A DNA stretch of 12,017 nucleotides, taken from Ruminococcus sp. Its GTDB lineage: Bacteria > Bacillota_A > Clostridia > Oscillospirales > Acutalibacteraceae. Position 1 is the first letter of the stretch. Each line of letters begins with the position of its first letter. Positions 5,915-12,017 of the stretch are shown here, piece after piece. The DNA lies in contig JAFUPE010000043.1 of NCBI GenBank assembly GCA_017481395.1, positions 1 through 12,017 on the forward strand, in the 5' to 3' direction. The position numbers were made by a program, and so were the translations under genes. The notes under the pieces were generated by a model. It saw only the letters and a list, made by a program, of their open reading frames with translations, made no database searches and was not told where the DNA came from.

Positions 5915-7615
5915 TTAATTTTCTAAAATTTCAATATCGCTTTCTTTAAGCTCTGCTATAAGCTCCTCTAAGGGGTCTTTTTTTTCTTGCTTTTCTTCGG
6001 CTCTTTTATAAGGGCCTAATATATACCGCTTACCTGTAATTTCCTGCACAGCATTTCTTAAGTTTTCACGCTGAGAGGAATTCTGCAGAAGCTTGAAGGG
6101 AATATCGGTCTTTGCATCAATTAGCAAATAATCGCCGCTGGCATAAGCAGTAGTACCCTCGAAGGATGATGCTATTACCCTTGAATACTGCTTAAGGTTG
6201 TCAACAACCTCGGGCCAGCTTTTAAGAGGCTTGGCATCAGCCATTATCGCCGCCATATCCACAGGTTCACGCTTGAGAGCCTTTGGAGGCTGAGCTTTTA
6301 TTTCTGTTTTTGGCTCGGCTTTTACAGCCTCATAAGGCTTAGGAGTTGAAAGGGGCACAGGCTTTTCTTCCTTTTGGGGAATTACTGAAGGCTTAGCCTC
6401 TTCTTTTTTCTCCTCCGACTTCTCTTCCTTTGGCTCTGTATATACAGGCTGAGGGTTTGAACCTAAAAGCTTAATTGTTTTCTCCAAAGCGGAAATTCGT
6501 GTAAGAAGTGCTTCGGTAGAAGCATCAAGCTCTGGAGCACTTAGCTTTACCAATGCAATTTCAAGCTCGGTGCGGTTGTCTGCTCCCTTGCCCATTCGCT
6601 CAAAAGCTTTACCCAAAACGTCCATAGCATAGACAATATCAGCAAGCGAAAGCATCTGAGCCTGGTCAAAAGCTATTTCATACTCGTTGTCGGAAAGCAC
6701 AACCAAATCTCTTGGGTTTCGTACGGATTTTATCATCATAAGACTGCGGAAATGGTTGATAATTTCGTCGCACAGCCTCATCATATCTTTACTTTCAGAG
6801 TGAAGCTTATTAAGAGTAGACAAGGCTCGCTCGGTGTTTTTATTAACGCAGGAGCTGACAATATCCAAGAGACTTTCTTTTCCTGCAAGACCTGCGGCAC
6901 GACGTACAATGTCGGCGTCAACACTTGACGAAATACCTATGCACCGGTCGAAAAGCGAAAGTGCATCACGCATTGCACCGTCTGCAATTACCGCAATTAA
7001 AAGTGCGGCTTCGTCGGTAACGGTTGTATTTTCAAGCTCTGCAACATATTTAATGCGGCTTGCAACGTCTTGCGGCTTGATTCTATGGAAGTCAAACCGC
7101 TGGCACCTTGACATTATTGTAGCAGGCAGCTTGTGGACTTCGGTAGTCGCTAAAATAAAAATAACGTGTTGTGGCGGCTCCTCAAGAGTTTTAAGAAGTG
7201 CATTGAATGCTTCGTTGGTGAGCATGTGCACCTCATCGATGATAAATACTCTGTACGAACCACGCTCGGGAGTATACGAAACCTTTTCGATAACATCTCT
7301 GATATCGTCAAGTCGGCGATTAGAGGCGGCGTCCATTTCAATTACGTCAAAGATCTCGCCGTTTTCGATACCCTTACAGATTTCACACTGACAACAAGGA
7401 TCTCCCTCATTAGGAGAAAGGCAGTTAACCGCCTTCGAAAGAATCTTTGCACAGGTGGTTTTGCCTGTGCCGCGGGTACCTGTAAAAAGATAAGCATGGT
7501 TTACCCTGCCGCTTTTAAGCTCGTTTTTAAGGGTAACGGTAACCTGAGGCTGACCTACAACGTCATCGAAAACCTTAGGTCTGTATTTTCTGTATAATAC
7601 TCTGTAGGTAGACAA
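5915..7615 (-). CDS. dnaX: DNA polymerase III subunit gamma/tau
   Basis: Motor subunit of the clamp loader, which opens the beta clamp and organises the replisome. The 566 residues contain YRKYRPKVFDDVVGQ (8-22), Walker A GTRGTGKTT (46-54), zinc-binding cysteines (C65, C74, C77, C80), Walker B IIDEVH (125-130), the SRC motif (169-171) and helical domain III to about 370. A Pro/Lys/Glu-rich linker (about 385-450) follows, then a tau-like C-terminal domain. The start is TTG (7613-7615). An in-frame stop is seven codons upstream with no ATG between, and AAAGGCGG provides the ribosome binding site at about 7 bases, so TTG is the only reasonable start. It follows the SRP RNA, and no separate promoter is evident. 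A run of six A bases in the linker is listed separately. Confidence 0.97.
   Translation of the reverse strand: MSTYRVLYRKYRPKVFDDVVGQPQVTVTLKNELKSGRVNHAYLFTGTRGTGKTTCAKILSKAVNCLSPNEGDPCCQCEICKGIENGEIFDVIEMDAASNRRLDDIRDVIEKVSYTPERGSYRVFIIDEVHMLTNEAFNALLKTLEEPPQHVIFILATTEVHKLPATIMSRCQRFDFHRIKPQDVASRIKYVAELENTTVTDEAALLIAVIADGAMRDALSLFDRCIGISSSVDADIVRRAAGLAGKESLLDIVSSCVNKNTERALSTLNKLHSESKDMMRLCDEIINHFRSLMMIKSVRNPRDLVVLSDNEYEIAFDQAQMLSLADIVYAMDVLGKAFERMGKGADNRTELEIALVKLSAPELDASTEALLTRISALEKTIKLLGSNPQPVYTEPKEEKSEEKKEEAKPSVIPQKEEKPVPLSTPKPYEAVKAEPKTEIKAQPPKALKREPVDMAAIMADAKPLKSWPEVVDNLKQYSRVIASSFEGTTAYASGDYLLIDAKTDIPFKLLQNSSQRENLRNAVQEITGKRYILGPYKRAEEKQEKKDPLEELIAELKESDIEILEN
6393..6409 (-). other. 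Possible -1 frameshift site in dnaX
   Basis: Codons 403-404 are AAA AAA (6404-6409) between GAG and GAA. A -1 shift here would add Arg-Arg-Gly and stop at TAA (6393-6395), giving a product of about 407 residues that ends just after clamp-loader domain III, as E. coli gamma does. The purine-rich GGAGG lies just upstream, and a small stem (AGGC/GCCT) spans the -1 stop. The heptamer is G AAA AAA rather than the ideal A AAA AAG, so efficiency may be low. Confidence 0.3.
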
Positions 7616-7650
7616 AGCTCCACCGCCTTTCGCTTAGAATGAGTGGGTCT

Positions 7651-7864
7651 AAATAAAAAATGCAAGCTAAACGCATCATTTACATAAGTGAACGACAGAC
7701 TTACTGTATCGCAACAAGAGAACTGCTTAATGCTGCTCGGTTCCCCGCCTGACATGATTCACAGACCTTATTCGTACAGGGCCTGCCGTTCACTTATATA
7801 AACGAAAGCAAAGAGCTTGCATTCATTCATGATTTGACCGAATATGCAAACTGCGTATCAAATC
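7651..7864 (-). ncRNA. ffs: Signal recognition particle RNA (long, Alu-containing form)
   Basis: Targets ribosomes making membrane and secreted proteins, together with Ffh. The helix 8 core is clear on the minus strand at 7732-7753: GTCAGG, a CGG/CCG stem capped by a GGAA tetraloop, then AGCAGC, which is the Ffh-binding site. Long-range pairing supports the rest. AAGTGAACG pairs with CGTTCACTT, and ATGCAAGCT (7814-7822) with AGCTTGCAT (7660-7668). The 5' terminal GATTTGA (7858-7864) pairs with TCAAATC (7831-7837), as expected of an Alu domain. A six-T run follows the last stem and probably ends the RNA near 7651-7655. Ends are approximate. It lies directly upstream of dnaX, as scr does in Bacillus. 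Confidence 0.93.
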
Positions 7865-7870
7865 TTAGTT

Positions 7871-7899
7871 ATTATACCACAACAAAACCTTAAAAGCAA
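7871..7899 (-). promoter_or_regulatory. Strong promoter of the SRP RNA (and probably dnaX operon)
   Basis: On the minus strand TTGCTT (7894-7899), a 17-base spacer and a perfect TATAAT (7871-7876). The predicted start near 7864 coincides with the first base of the 5' Alu-domain stem. It is divergent from the fumarase operon promoter. Confidence 0.85.
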
Positions 7900-7962
7900 T
7901 AGGATTTTTACTCAGATTTTGTAAAAGAATTAAATTTTTGTATATGATTTTAGGCTTATGTG

Positions 7963-7971
7963 TGCTATAAT
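7963..7971 (+). promoter_or_regulatory. Extended -10 promoter of the fumarase-malic enzyme operon
   Basis: TGCTATAAT (7963-7971) is a full extended -10 element. A poor -35 lies upstream (TATGAT at 7943-7948 with a 17-base spacer). It precedes the fumarase ATG by about 30 bases, and GGAG (7991-7994) gives the ribosome binding site. Confidence 0.7.
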
Positions 7972-8000
7972 TATTAAATAAATTATTTTCGGAGTAAATT

Positions 8001-8840
8001 ATGAGAGAAATATCTGCAAATACGATTACAGAAACCATAAAAAGACTGTGCATTGAGGCAAACTGCAATCTGCCAACGGATATGAAGCTTTGTATTGAAC
8101 AGAGCTTTGAAACTGAGCCTTGGCCGCAAGCCAAAGATATTCTTTGCAAAATCATAGAAAACTATAACATTGCCGAAAAAGAGCACAAACCCATTTGCCA
8201 AGACACAGGTGCGGCATGTGTCTTCATTAAAATTGGGCAAGACGTACATATTAACGGCAATCTTACTGACGCAATCAACGAAGGTGTGCGTCAGGGATAC
8301 CGCGAAGGTTTTTTAAGAAAAAGTATGGTCGGCGACCCTTTAAAAAGAGTTAACACAAACGACAACACTCCCGCCATGATTTACTACGACATCGTAGAGG
8401 GCGACAAAGTGGAAATCACCGTTGCACCCAAGGGATTTGGCAGTGAAAATATGAGCAGAATTAAGATGCTTAAACCCTCTGACGGAGTCGAAGGTGTTAT
8501 AGACTTTGTAGTTGAAACCGTTGAAAAAGCAGGTTCTAACCCTTGTCCGCCCATTGTAGTAGGTATAGGCATTGGCGGCACCTTTGACAAATGTGCCTTG
8601 CTGGCAAAGCAGGCACTTTTAAGAACCGCCGACAGCGTTAACCCCATTCCCTATTATGCTGAGCTTGAAAAAAGCCTGCTTAACAAAATCAATGCTCTGG
8701 GCATCGGGCCACAGGGCTTTGGCGGCAAAACCACAGCTTTAGCTGTTAATATCGAGGCCATGCCCACCCATATTGCTGGACTTCCTGTAGCTGTCAACAT
8801 CAACTGCCACGTTACAAGACACGTTAAGGAGGTAATATAA
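8001..8840 (+). CDS. Fumarate hydratase class I, alpha subunit
   Basis: Iron-sulfur subunit of a two-subunit fumarase (fumarate + water to malate) or, less likely, L-tartrate dehydratase. The 279 residues hold the three cysteines that bind the 4Fe-4S cluster: Cys66 in KPICQDTGAA, Cys182 in NPCPP and Cys269 in INCHVTRH. Also visible are VNTNDNTPAMIYYDIV (117-132), GFGSEN (145-150), GIGIGGTFDKC (188-198) and GIGPQGFGGKTTAL (234-247). The stop is followed without a gap by the beta subunit. The perfect AAGGAGGT (8826-8833) for beta lies in the alpha reading frame, which suggests coupled translation at equal ratio. The malic enzyme gene downstream favours fumarase over tartrate dehydratase. The oxygen-sensitive cluster fits an anaerobe. 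Confidence 0.94.
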   Translation: MREISANTITETIKRLCIEANCNLPTDMKLCIEQSFETEPWPQAKDILCKIIENYNIAEKEHKPICQDTGAACVFIKIGQDVHINGNLTDAINEGVRQGYREGFLRKSMVGDPLKRVNTNDNTPAMIYYDIVEGDKVEITVAPKGFGSENMSRIKMLKPSDGVEGVIDFVVETVEKAGSNPCPPIVVGIGIGGTFDKCALLAKQALLRTADSVNPIPYYAELEKSLLNKINALGIGPQGFGGKTTALAVNIEAMPTHIAGLPVAVNINCHVTRHVKEVI

Positions 8841-9407
8841 ATGGAAATTAAAATCACTTTACCTCTTACAAAAGATAAGGTTAAAGCTCTTAAGGCAGGC
8901 GACAGTTGCCTGCTTTCGGGTGTTATGTATACAGGCAGGGACGCGGCGCACAAAAGGCTTTTTGAACTGATAAATAAAGGTGAAGCTTTGCCTGTAGAGC
9001 TTAAAGACTCTACGTTTTACTTTGTAGGCCCTACTCCTAAACGAGATGGCGAGGCTATAGGCTCGGCAGGACCCACTACATCTTACCGAATGGATGCCTA
9101 CAGCCCTGCTCTAATTGCTTTAGGGCAGACAGGTATGATAGGCAAAGGAAAGAGAAGTGAAGAAGTTGTTGAAGCTATGAAAACCTATGGTGCCGTTTAC
9201 TTTGGTGCCATAGGCGGATGCGGAGCACTTCTTTCAAAATCCATAAAAAAATGTGAAGTCGTTGCCTACGAGGATTTAGGTACAGAGGCAATTCACAGAT
9301 TAGAGGTTGTGGATTTCCCCGTGGTTGTGGTAATCGACAGCTTTGGTAACAATCTTTACGAGACAGGACGTAAAGAATATCTTAACACCCTCAAGGAGGA
9401 TAAATAA
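8841..9407 (+). CDS. Fumarate hydratase class I, beta subunit
   Basis: C-terminal-domain partner of the alpha subunit, completing the active site for the reversible hydration of fumarate. The length of 188 residues is normal. Motifs: YTGRDAAHKR (30-39), AGPTTSYRMD (76-85), MIGKGKRS (99-106), GGCGALLSKSI (125-135) and YEDLGTEAI (143-151). The ATG follows the alpha stop directly, and the stop directly precedes the malic enzyme ATG. That gene again has a strong AAGGAGG (9393-9399) inside the beta coding region. Confidence 0.95.
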   Translation: MEIKITLPLTKDKVKALKAGDSCLLSGVMYTGRDAAHKRLFELINKGEALPVELKDSTFYFVGPTPKRDGEAIGSAGPTTSYRMDAYSPALIALGQTGMIGKGKRSEEVVEAMKTYGAVYFGAIGGCGALLSKSIKKCEVVAYEDLGTEAIHRLEVVDFPVVVVIDSFGNNLYETGRKEYLNTLKEDK

Positions 9408-10580
9408 ATGGACTACAGAAAAGAATCCTTAAAACTGCACAATCAGTGGAAAGGTAAAATCGAGGTTAAGGCAACTGTGCCGGTTACAAATAAAGAGGAG
9501 CTTTCATTAGCATATACACCCGGCGTTGCAGAGCCGTGCTTAGAGATTCAGAAGGACGTAAACAAAAGCTACGACCTTACCCGTCGTCACAACCTTTGTG
9601 CAGTTATAACCGACGGCAGTGCTGTTTTGGGACTTGGTAATATAGGCCCCGAGGCAGGTATGCCTGTTATGGAGGGAAAGTGTGCTTTATTCAAGGCCTT
9701 TGGCGACGTTGATGCATTTCCCCTCTGTGTTAAAAGTCAGGAGGTTGACGAGTTTGTAAAAGCTGTTGAACTTATATCTCCCTCCTTTGGCGGAATTAAT
9801 CTTGAAGATATTTCTGCACCAAGGTGCTTTGAAATCGAAAGAAAATTAAAAGAAAAGTGCGATATTCCCATTTTCCACGACGACCAGCATGGTACTGCTG
9901 TTGTTATTTTGGCAGGACTTTTAAACGCACTTAAGGTTGTAGGAAAGAAAAAAGAAGACGTAAAAATTGTAACCGTCGGTGCAGGTGCGGCAGGCATTGC
10001 CATTGTAAAACTGCTTTTGGCGGTTGGATTTAAAAACATTACAATGTGCGACAAACAGGGAGCTTTATATGACGGCTGTGAGGGTATGAACTGGGCACAG
10101 GCTGAAATGGCAAAGCTTACAAACCCTGAGCAAACAGGCGGTACACTTGCCGAGAAATTAGTAGGTGCAGACGTATTTATAGGTACCTCTGCCCCGGGTA
10201 TTGTTACAAAAGAAATGGTTTCTGCCATGAACCGAGACGCCATTATCTTTGCCTGTGCAAATCCCACTCCGGAAATATTCCCTGATGAAGCAAAGGCAGG
10301 CGGAGCCAAAGTAATATCTACAGGCCGTTCAGATTTTCCCAATCAGATTAACAACGTGCTTGCTTTTCCCGGAATTTTCAGAGGTGCATTTGATGTAAGA
10401 GCCTCTGACATCAACGAAGAAATGAAGCTTGCGGCGGCATACGCATTGGCAGAGCTTGTTTCTGAGGATGAGCTTAGCGAAGAATACATTATGCCTGCGG
10501 CTTTTGACGAGAGAGTCGGCAAGGCTGTTGCAAAGGCAGTGGCTGATGCTGCCATAAAAACAGGAGTTGCAAGAATTTAA
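9408..10580 (+). CDS. Malic enzyme (malate dehydrogenase, decarboxylating)
   Basis: Oxidises malate to pyruvate and carbon dioxide, or carboxylates pyruvate in reverse. The 390 residues match the short bacterial type without a phosphotransacetylase extension. Motifs: SLAYTPGVAEPC (33-44) with the expected catalytic Tyr36, Lys91 in MEGKCALFK, GGINLEDISAPRC (128-140), the metal site FHDDQHGTA (156-164), the dinucleotide loop GAGAAGIA (191-198), ANPTPEIFP (284-292) and FPNQINN (310-316). An aspartate (D215) at the end of the second Rossmann strand suggests NAD, but cofactor choice is not certain in this family. It is third in the operon, using malate made by the fumarase. Confidence 0.95.
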   Translation: MDYRKESLKLHNQWKGKIEVKATVPVTNKEELSLAYTPGVAEPCLEIQKDVNKSYDLTRRHNLCAVITDGSAVLGLGNIGPEAGMPVMEGKCALFKAFGDVDAFPLCVKSQEVDEFVKAVELISPSFGGINLEDISAPRCFEIERKLKEKCDIPIFHDDQHGTAVVILAGLLNALKVVGKKKEDVKIVTVGAGAAGIAIVKLLLAVGFKNITMCDKQGALYDGCEGMNWAQAEMAKLTNPEQTGGTLAEKLVGADVFIGTSAPGIVTKEMVSAMNRDAIIFACANPTPEIFPDEAKAGGAKVISTGRSDFPNQINNVLAFPGIFRGAFDVRASDINEEMKLAAAYALAELVSEDELSEEYIMPAAFDERVGKAVAKAVADAAIKTGVARI

Positions 10581-10594
10581 CAGGAGATAAAGCT

Positions 10595-11152
10595 ATGTTG
10601 GTTACAATGAAATGTCCATCTTGTGGGGCAAACTTAGAGATAGACAACACAAGAGAATTTATGTTTTGCCAGTATTGCGGAACGAAAATCGCTAACATTG
10701 CAGAAAAGGTAGAAGTTAGCGGCACTGTCACACTCGACAATTCTTCTGCAATCAATAACCTTTTGCAAAGAGGCTACGAATTTGAACGGGCTATGAAAAT
10801 CGACGAAGCCATAGATTATTATAACAAAGTGCTGGACCTACAGTATGATAACAAAAACGCCAGACAAGGTATTGCAAGATGCAATATGATTATTACCGCC
10901 CCCAATGTGTTTATATCCTTTAACGCATTAAACAATGGATTGGTCCTGCAAACCTCAATTGATAACGGACTAATCACAAAATACAGAAGCGGCAGCACAA
11001 CTGCCTTTACCCTACCTTTAGGCAAGCACACCATTAAATTCAGAATAGGTGCACACCGTTTTGCAAGAGCAATTATGATAAATGACAGAAACACCAAAAT
11101 ATACGTAAGGTACACACAAGACGGCAGAAATCATATAGATATATCATTTTAA
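10595..11152 (+). CDS. Zinc-ribbon protein with TPR-like helices, unknown function
   Basis: Hypothetical protein of 185 residues with three parts. An N-terminal zinc ribbon has CPSCG (7-11) and CQYCG (25-29). A TPR-like helix pair follows at about 53-96, with YEFERAMKIDEAIDYYNKVL. A beta-rich C-terminal domain (about 103-185) ends in IDISF; its LPLGKHTIKFRIG segment recalls PEGA-like repeats. No signal peptide or membrane helix. Start at 10595 with AGGAG eight bases upstream; the in-frame ATG at 10607 is a weaker alternative. It lies 14 bases after the malic enzyme gene, so probably in the same operon, but no functional link is evident. Confidence 0.75.
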   Translation: MLVTMKCPSCGANLEIDNTREFMFCQYCGTKIANIAEKVEVSGTVTLDNSSAINNLLQRGYEFERAMKIDEAIDYYNKVLDLQYDNKNARQGIARCNMIITAPNVFISFNALNNGLVLQTSIDNGLITKYRSGSTTAFTLPLGKHTIKFRIGAHRFARAIMINDRNTKIYVRYTQDGRNHIDISF

Positions 11153-11160
11153 AATATAAA

Positions 11161-11191
11161 AAAGCTCGGATGCACCATGCATCCGAGCTTT
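11161..11191. terminator. Shared bidirectional terminator between purC and the fumarase operon
   Basis: A perfect 14-bp stem, AAAGCTCGGATGCA (11161-11174) against its reverse complement (11178-11191), has a 3-base loop. On the minus strand it runs into TTTTTTATATTTT, an excellent U-tract for purC. On the plus strand it is followed by TTTAATAATTT, which is weaker. Confidence 0.9.
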
Positions 11192-11209
11192 AATAATTTA
11201 AGTTTAAAA

Positions 11210-11893
11210 TTATCTGTTGTTGATGATTTTTGTAAGCTCAACGGGGTCAACAATTTTGCCATCCTTATAAACACGCATATTGCCGGAAGCAATTTCGTCG
11301 ATAAGGATAACTTCGTCATTATTGTAGCCGAACTCAAACTTAATATCCCAAAGGTCTAAGCCGAGAGTCTTAAGGTCGTCAGCAACAATCTTTGTAATTG
11401 CAAGAGTCTGAGCCTTCATGCTCTCGAACATCTCGGGAGACATAACGCCTAAAGCTGCAAGGCCTTCGCCTGTAACGAGAGGATCGCCTAAAGCATCGTT
11501 TTTGAATGTGCACTCAACGTAGCCGCCCTCTAAAACTGTGCCATCCTCGATATACTCGCCGTAGCGACGGATAAAGCTGCCTGTAGCAACTAAACGGCAT
11601 ATAACTTCAAGACCATGACCGAACACTGTAGCAGGAAGAACCTCCATAGTAGCGTCATCAAGGTTAGCAGAAACGTAATGAGTTTTGATGCCAGCCTCTT
11701 TGAGAAGCTCGAAATAATGGATAGATGTCTGAAGGTTTGCCTTACCGATACCATCGATTGTAAGACCTACACTATTCTCACCGGGATCAAAAACGCCGTC
11801 TTTGCCTGTGCAGTCGTCCTTGAACTTAAGCATTACGTTGCCATTTTCAAGTGAGTAAACATCTTTTGTTTTGCCCTGATAAACTAATTTCAT
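11210..11893 (-). CDS. purC: SAICAR synthetase (phosphoribosylaminoimidazole-succinocarboxamide synthase)
   Basis: Joins aspartate to CAIR using ATP in purine synthesis. From the ATG at 11891-11893 the protein has 227 residues, normal for the bacterial enzyme. Motifs: the ATP-binding YQGKTKDVY (5-13), [11 protein letters not shown] (23-33), the substrate region [17 protein letters not shown] (96-112), [10 protein letters not shown] (181-190) and [12 protein letters not shown] (198-209). The open frame extends 15 codons further upstream to an ATG at 11938, but AAGGAG eight bases before 11893 and the family N-terminus ([13 protein letters not shown]) fix the shorter start. The upstream ATG would also lie inside the promoter. 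No other pur gene is visible in the window. Confidence 0.96.
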   Translation of the reverse strand: MKLVYQGKTKDVYSLENGNVMLKFKDDCTGKDGVFDPGENSVGLTIDGIGKANLQTSIHYFELLKEAGIKTHYVSANLDDATMEVLPATVFGHGLEVICRLVATGSFIRRYGEYIEDGTVLEGGYVECTFKNDALGDPLVTGEGLAALGVMSPEMFESMKAQTLAITKIVADDLKTLGLDLWDIKFEFGYNNDEVILIDEIASGNMRVYKDGKIVDPVELTKIINNR

Positions 11894-11928
11894 TGGAAGC
11901 ACTCCTTTTGTAATAAAAATACTTTTAT

Positions 11929-11957
11929 ATTTTATCACACTTTTTTACGTTTGTATA
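11929..11957 (-). promoter_or_regulatory. Promoter of purC
   Basis: On the minus strand TATACA (11952-11957), a 17-base spacer and TAAAAT (11929-11934) with an upstream TG (TGATAAAAT), so an extended -10 type. The leader is about 35 bases, too short for a purine riboswitch; none was seen. From 11958 to the window end there is only AT-rich sequence with nothing I can name. Confidence 0.6.
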
Positions 11958-12017
11958 GATAAAATTTGATGATTGATTTTAAATTTTTCTTTTTTACTTT
12001 TATATAAAAACCACAAA

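Noticed and set aside
9737..10342. Long antisense frame of 201 codons within the malic enzyme gene
   Set aside because: It is the complement of a strongly conserved enzyme; its Ser/Pro/Ala-rich product is typical of such shadows.
11894..11938. Upstream ATG extending purC by 15 residues
   Set aside because: It has no ribosome binding site, overlaps the predicted -10 box, and the extension is not part of the PurC family N-terminus.
11894..12017. Purine riboswitch ahead of purC
   Set aside because: The leader after the predicted start site is only about 35 bases and no purine aptamer core pairing is visible.

Overview
This window looks like ordinary chromosomal DNA from a low-GC Gram-positive bacterium, most likely a Clostridia member near Oscillospiraceae/Ruminococcaceae. 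That placement is inferred from four things: strong AGGAG-type ribosome binding sites, frequent TTG/GTG starts, the gene order SRP RNA-dnaX-ybaB-recR (as in Bacillus), and the long Firmicute-type SRP RNA with an Alu domain. I see no phage, insertion sequence, CRISPR array or defence system.

Layout. 18-1658 (-) encodes a MurJ/YtgP/SpoVB-like lipid flippase from a TTG start. A 200-base divergent promoter region separates it from a family 2 glycosyltransferase (1859-2851, +). That gene converges on a two-gene minus-strand operon of unknown function: a membrane-anchored 214-residue protein, then an 87-residue four-cysteine protein. Both units share one terminator, and the last codons of the small gene lie inside its stem. 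Next is the tmRNA gene ssrA (3947-4293, -), with a string of short hairpins directly upstream of its mature 5' end. Then come smpB, recR, ybaB and dnaX, all on the minus strand and tightly packed or overlapping, led by the SRP RNA (about 7651-7864, -). This housekeeping cluster therefore starts with one stable RNA and ends with another. It joins DNA replication (dnaX), recombination (recR, ybaB) and translation rescue (smpB, ssrA).

Divergent from the SRP RNA promoter, an extended -10 promoter drives a plus-strand operon. It encodes the alpha and beta subunits of an iron-sulfur (class I) fumarate hydratase, a malic enzyme, and a zinc-ribbon/TPR-like protein of unknown role. The three enzymes together interconvert fumarate, malate and pyruvate. 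The operon ends at a perfect 14-bp hairpin shared with purC (SAICAR synthetase, 11210-11893, -), which has its own promoter near the right edge.

I found no clearly new system. The points most worth checking are the hairpin string before ssrA, a possible -1 frameshift site in dnaX that would give a gamma-like short product, an inverted repeat over the promoter of the unknown operon, and the apparent lack of an alanine resume codon in the tmRNA tag.
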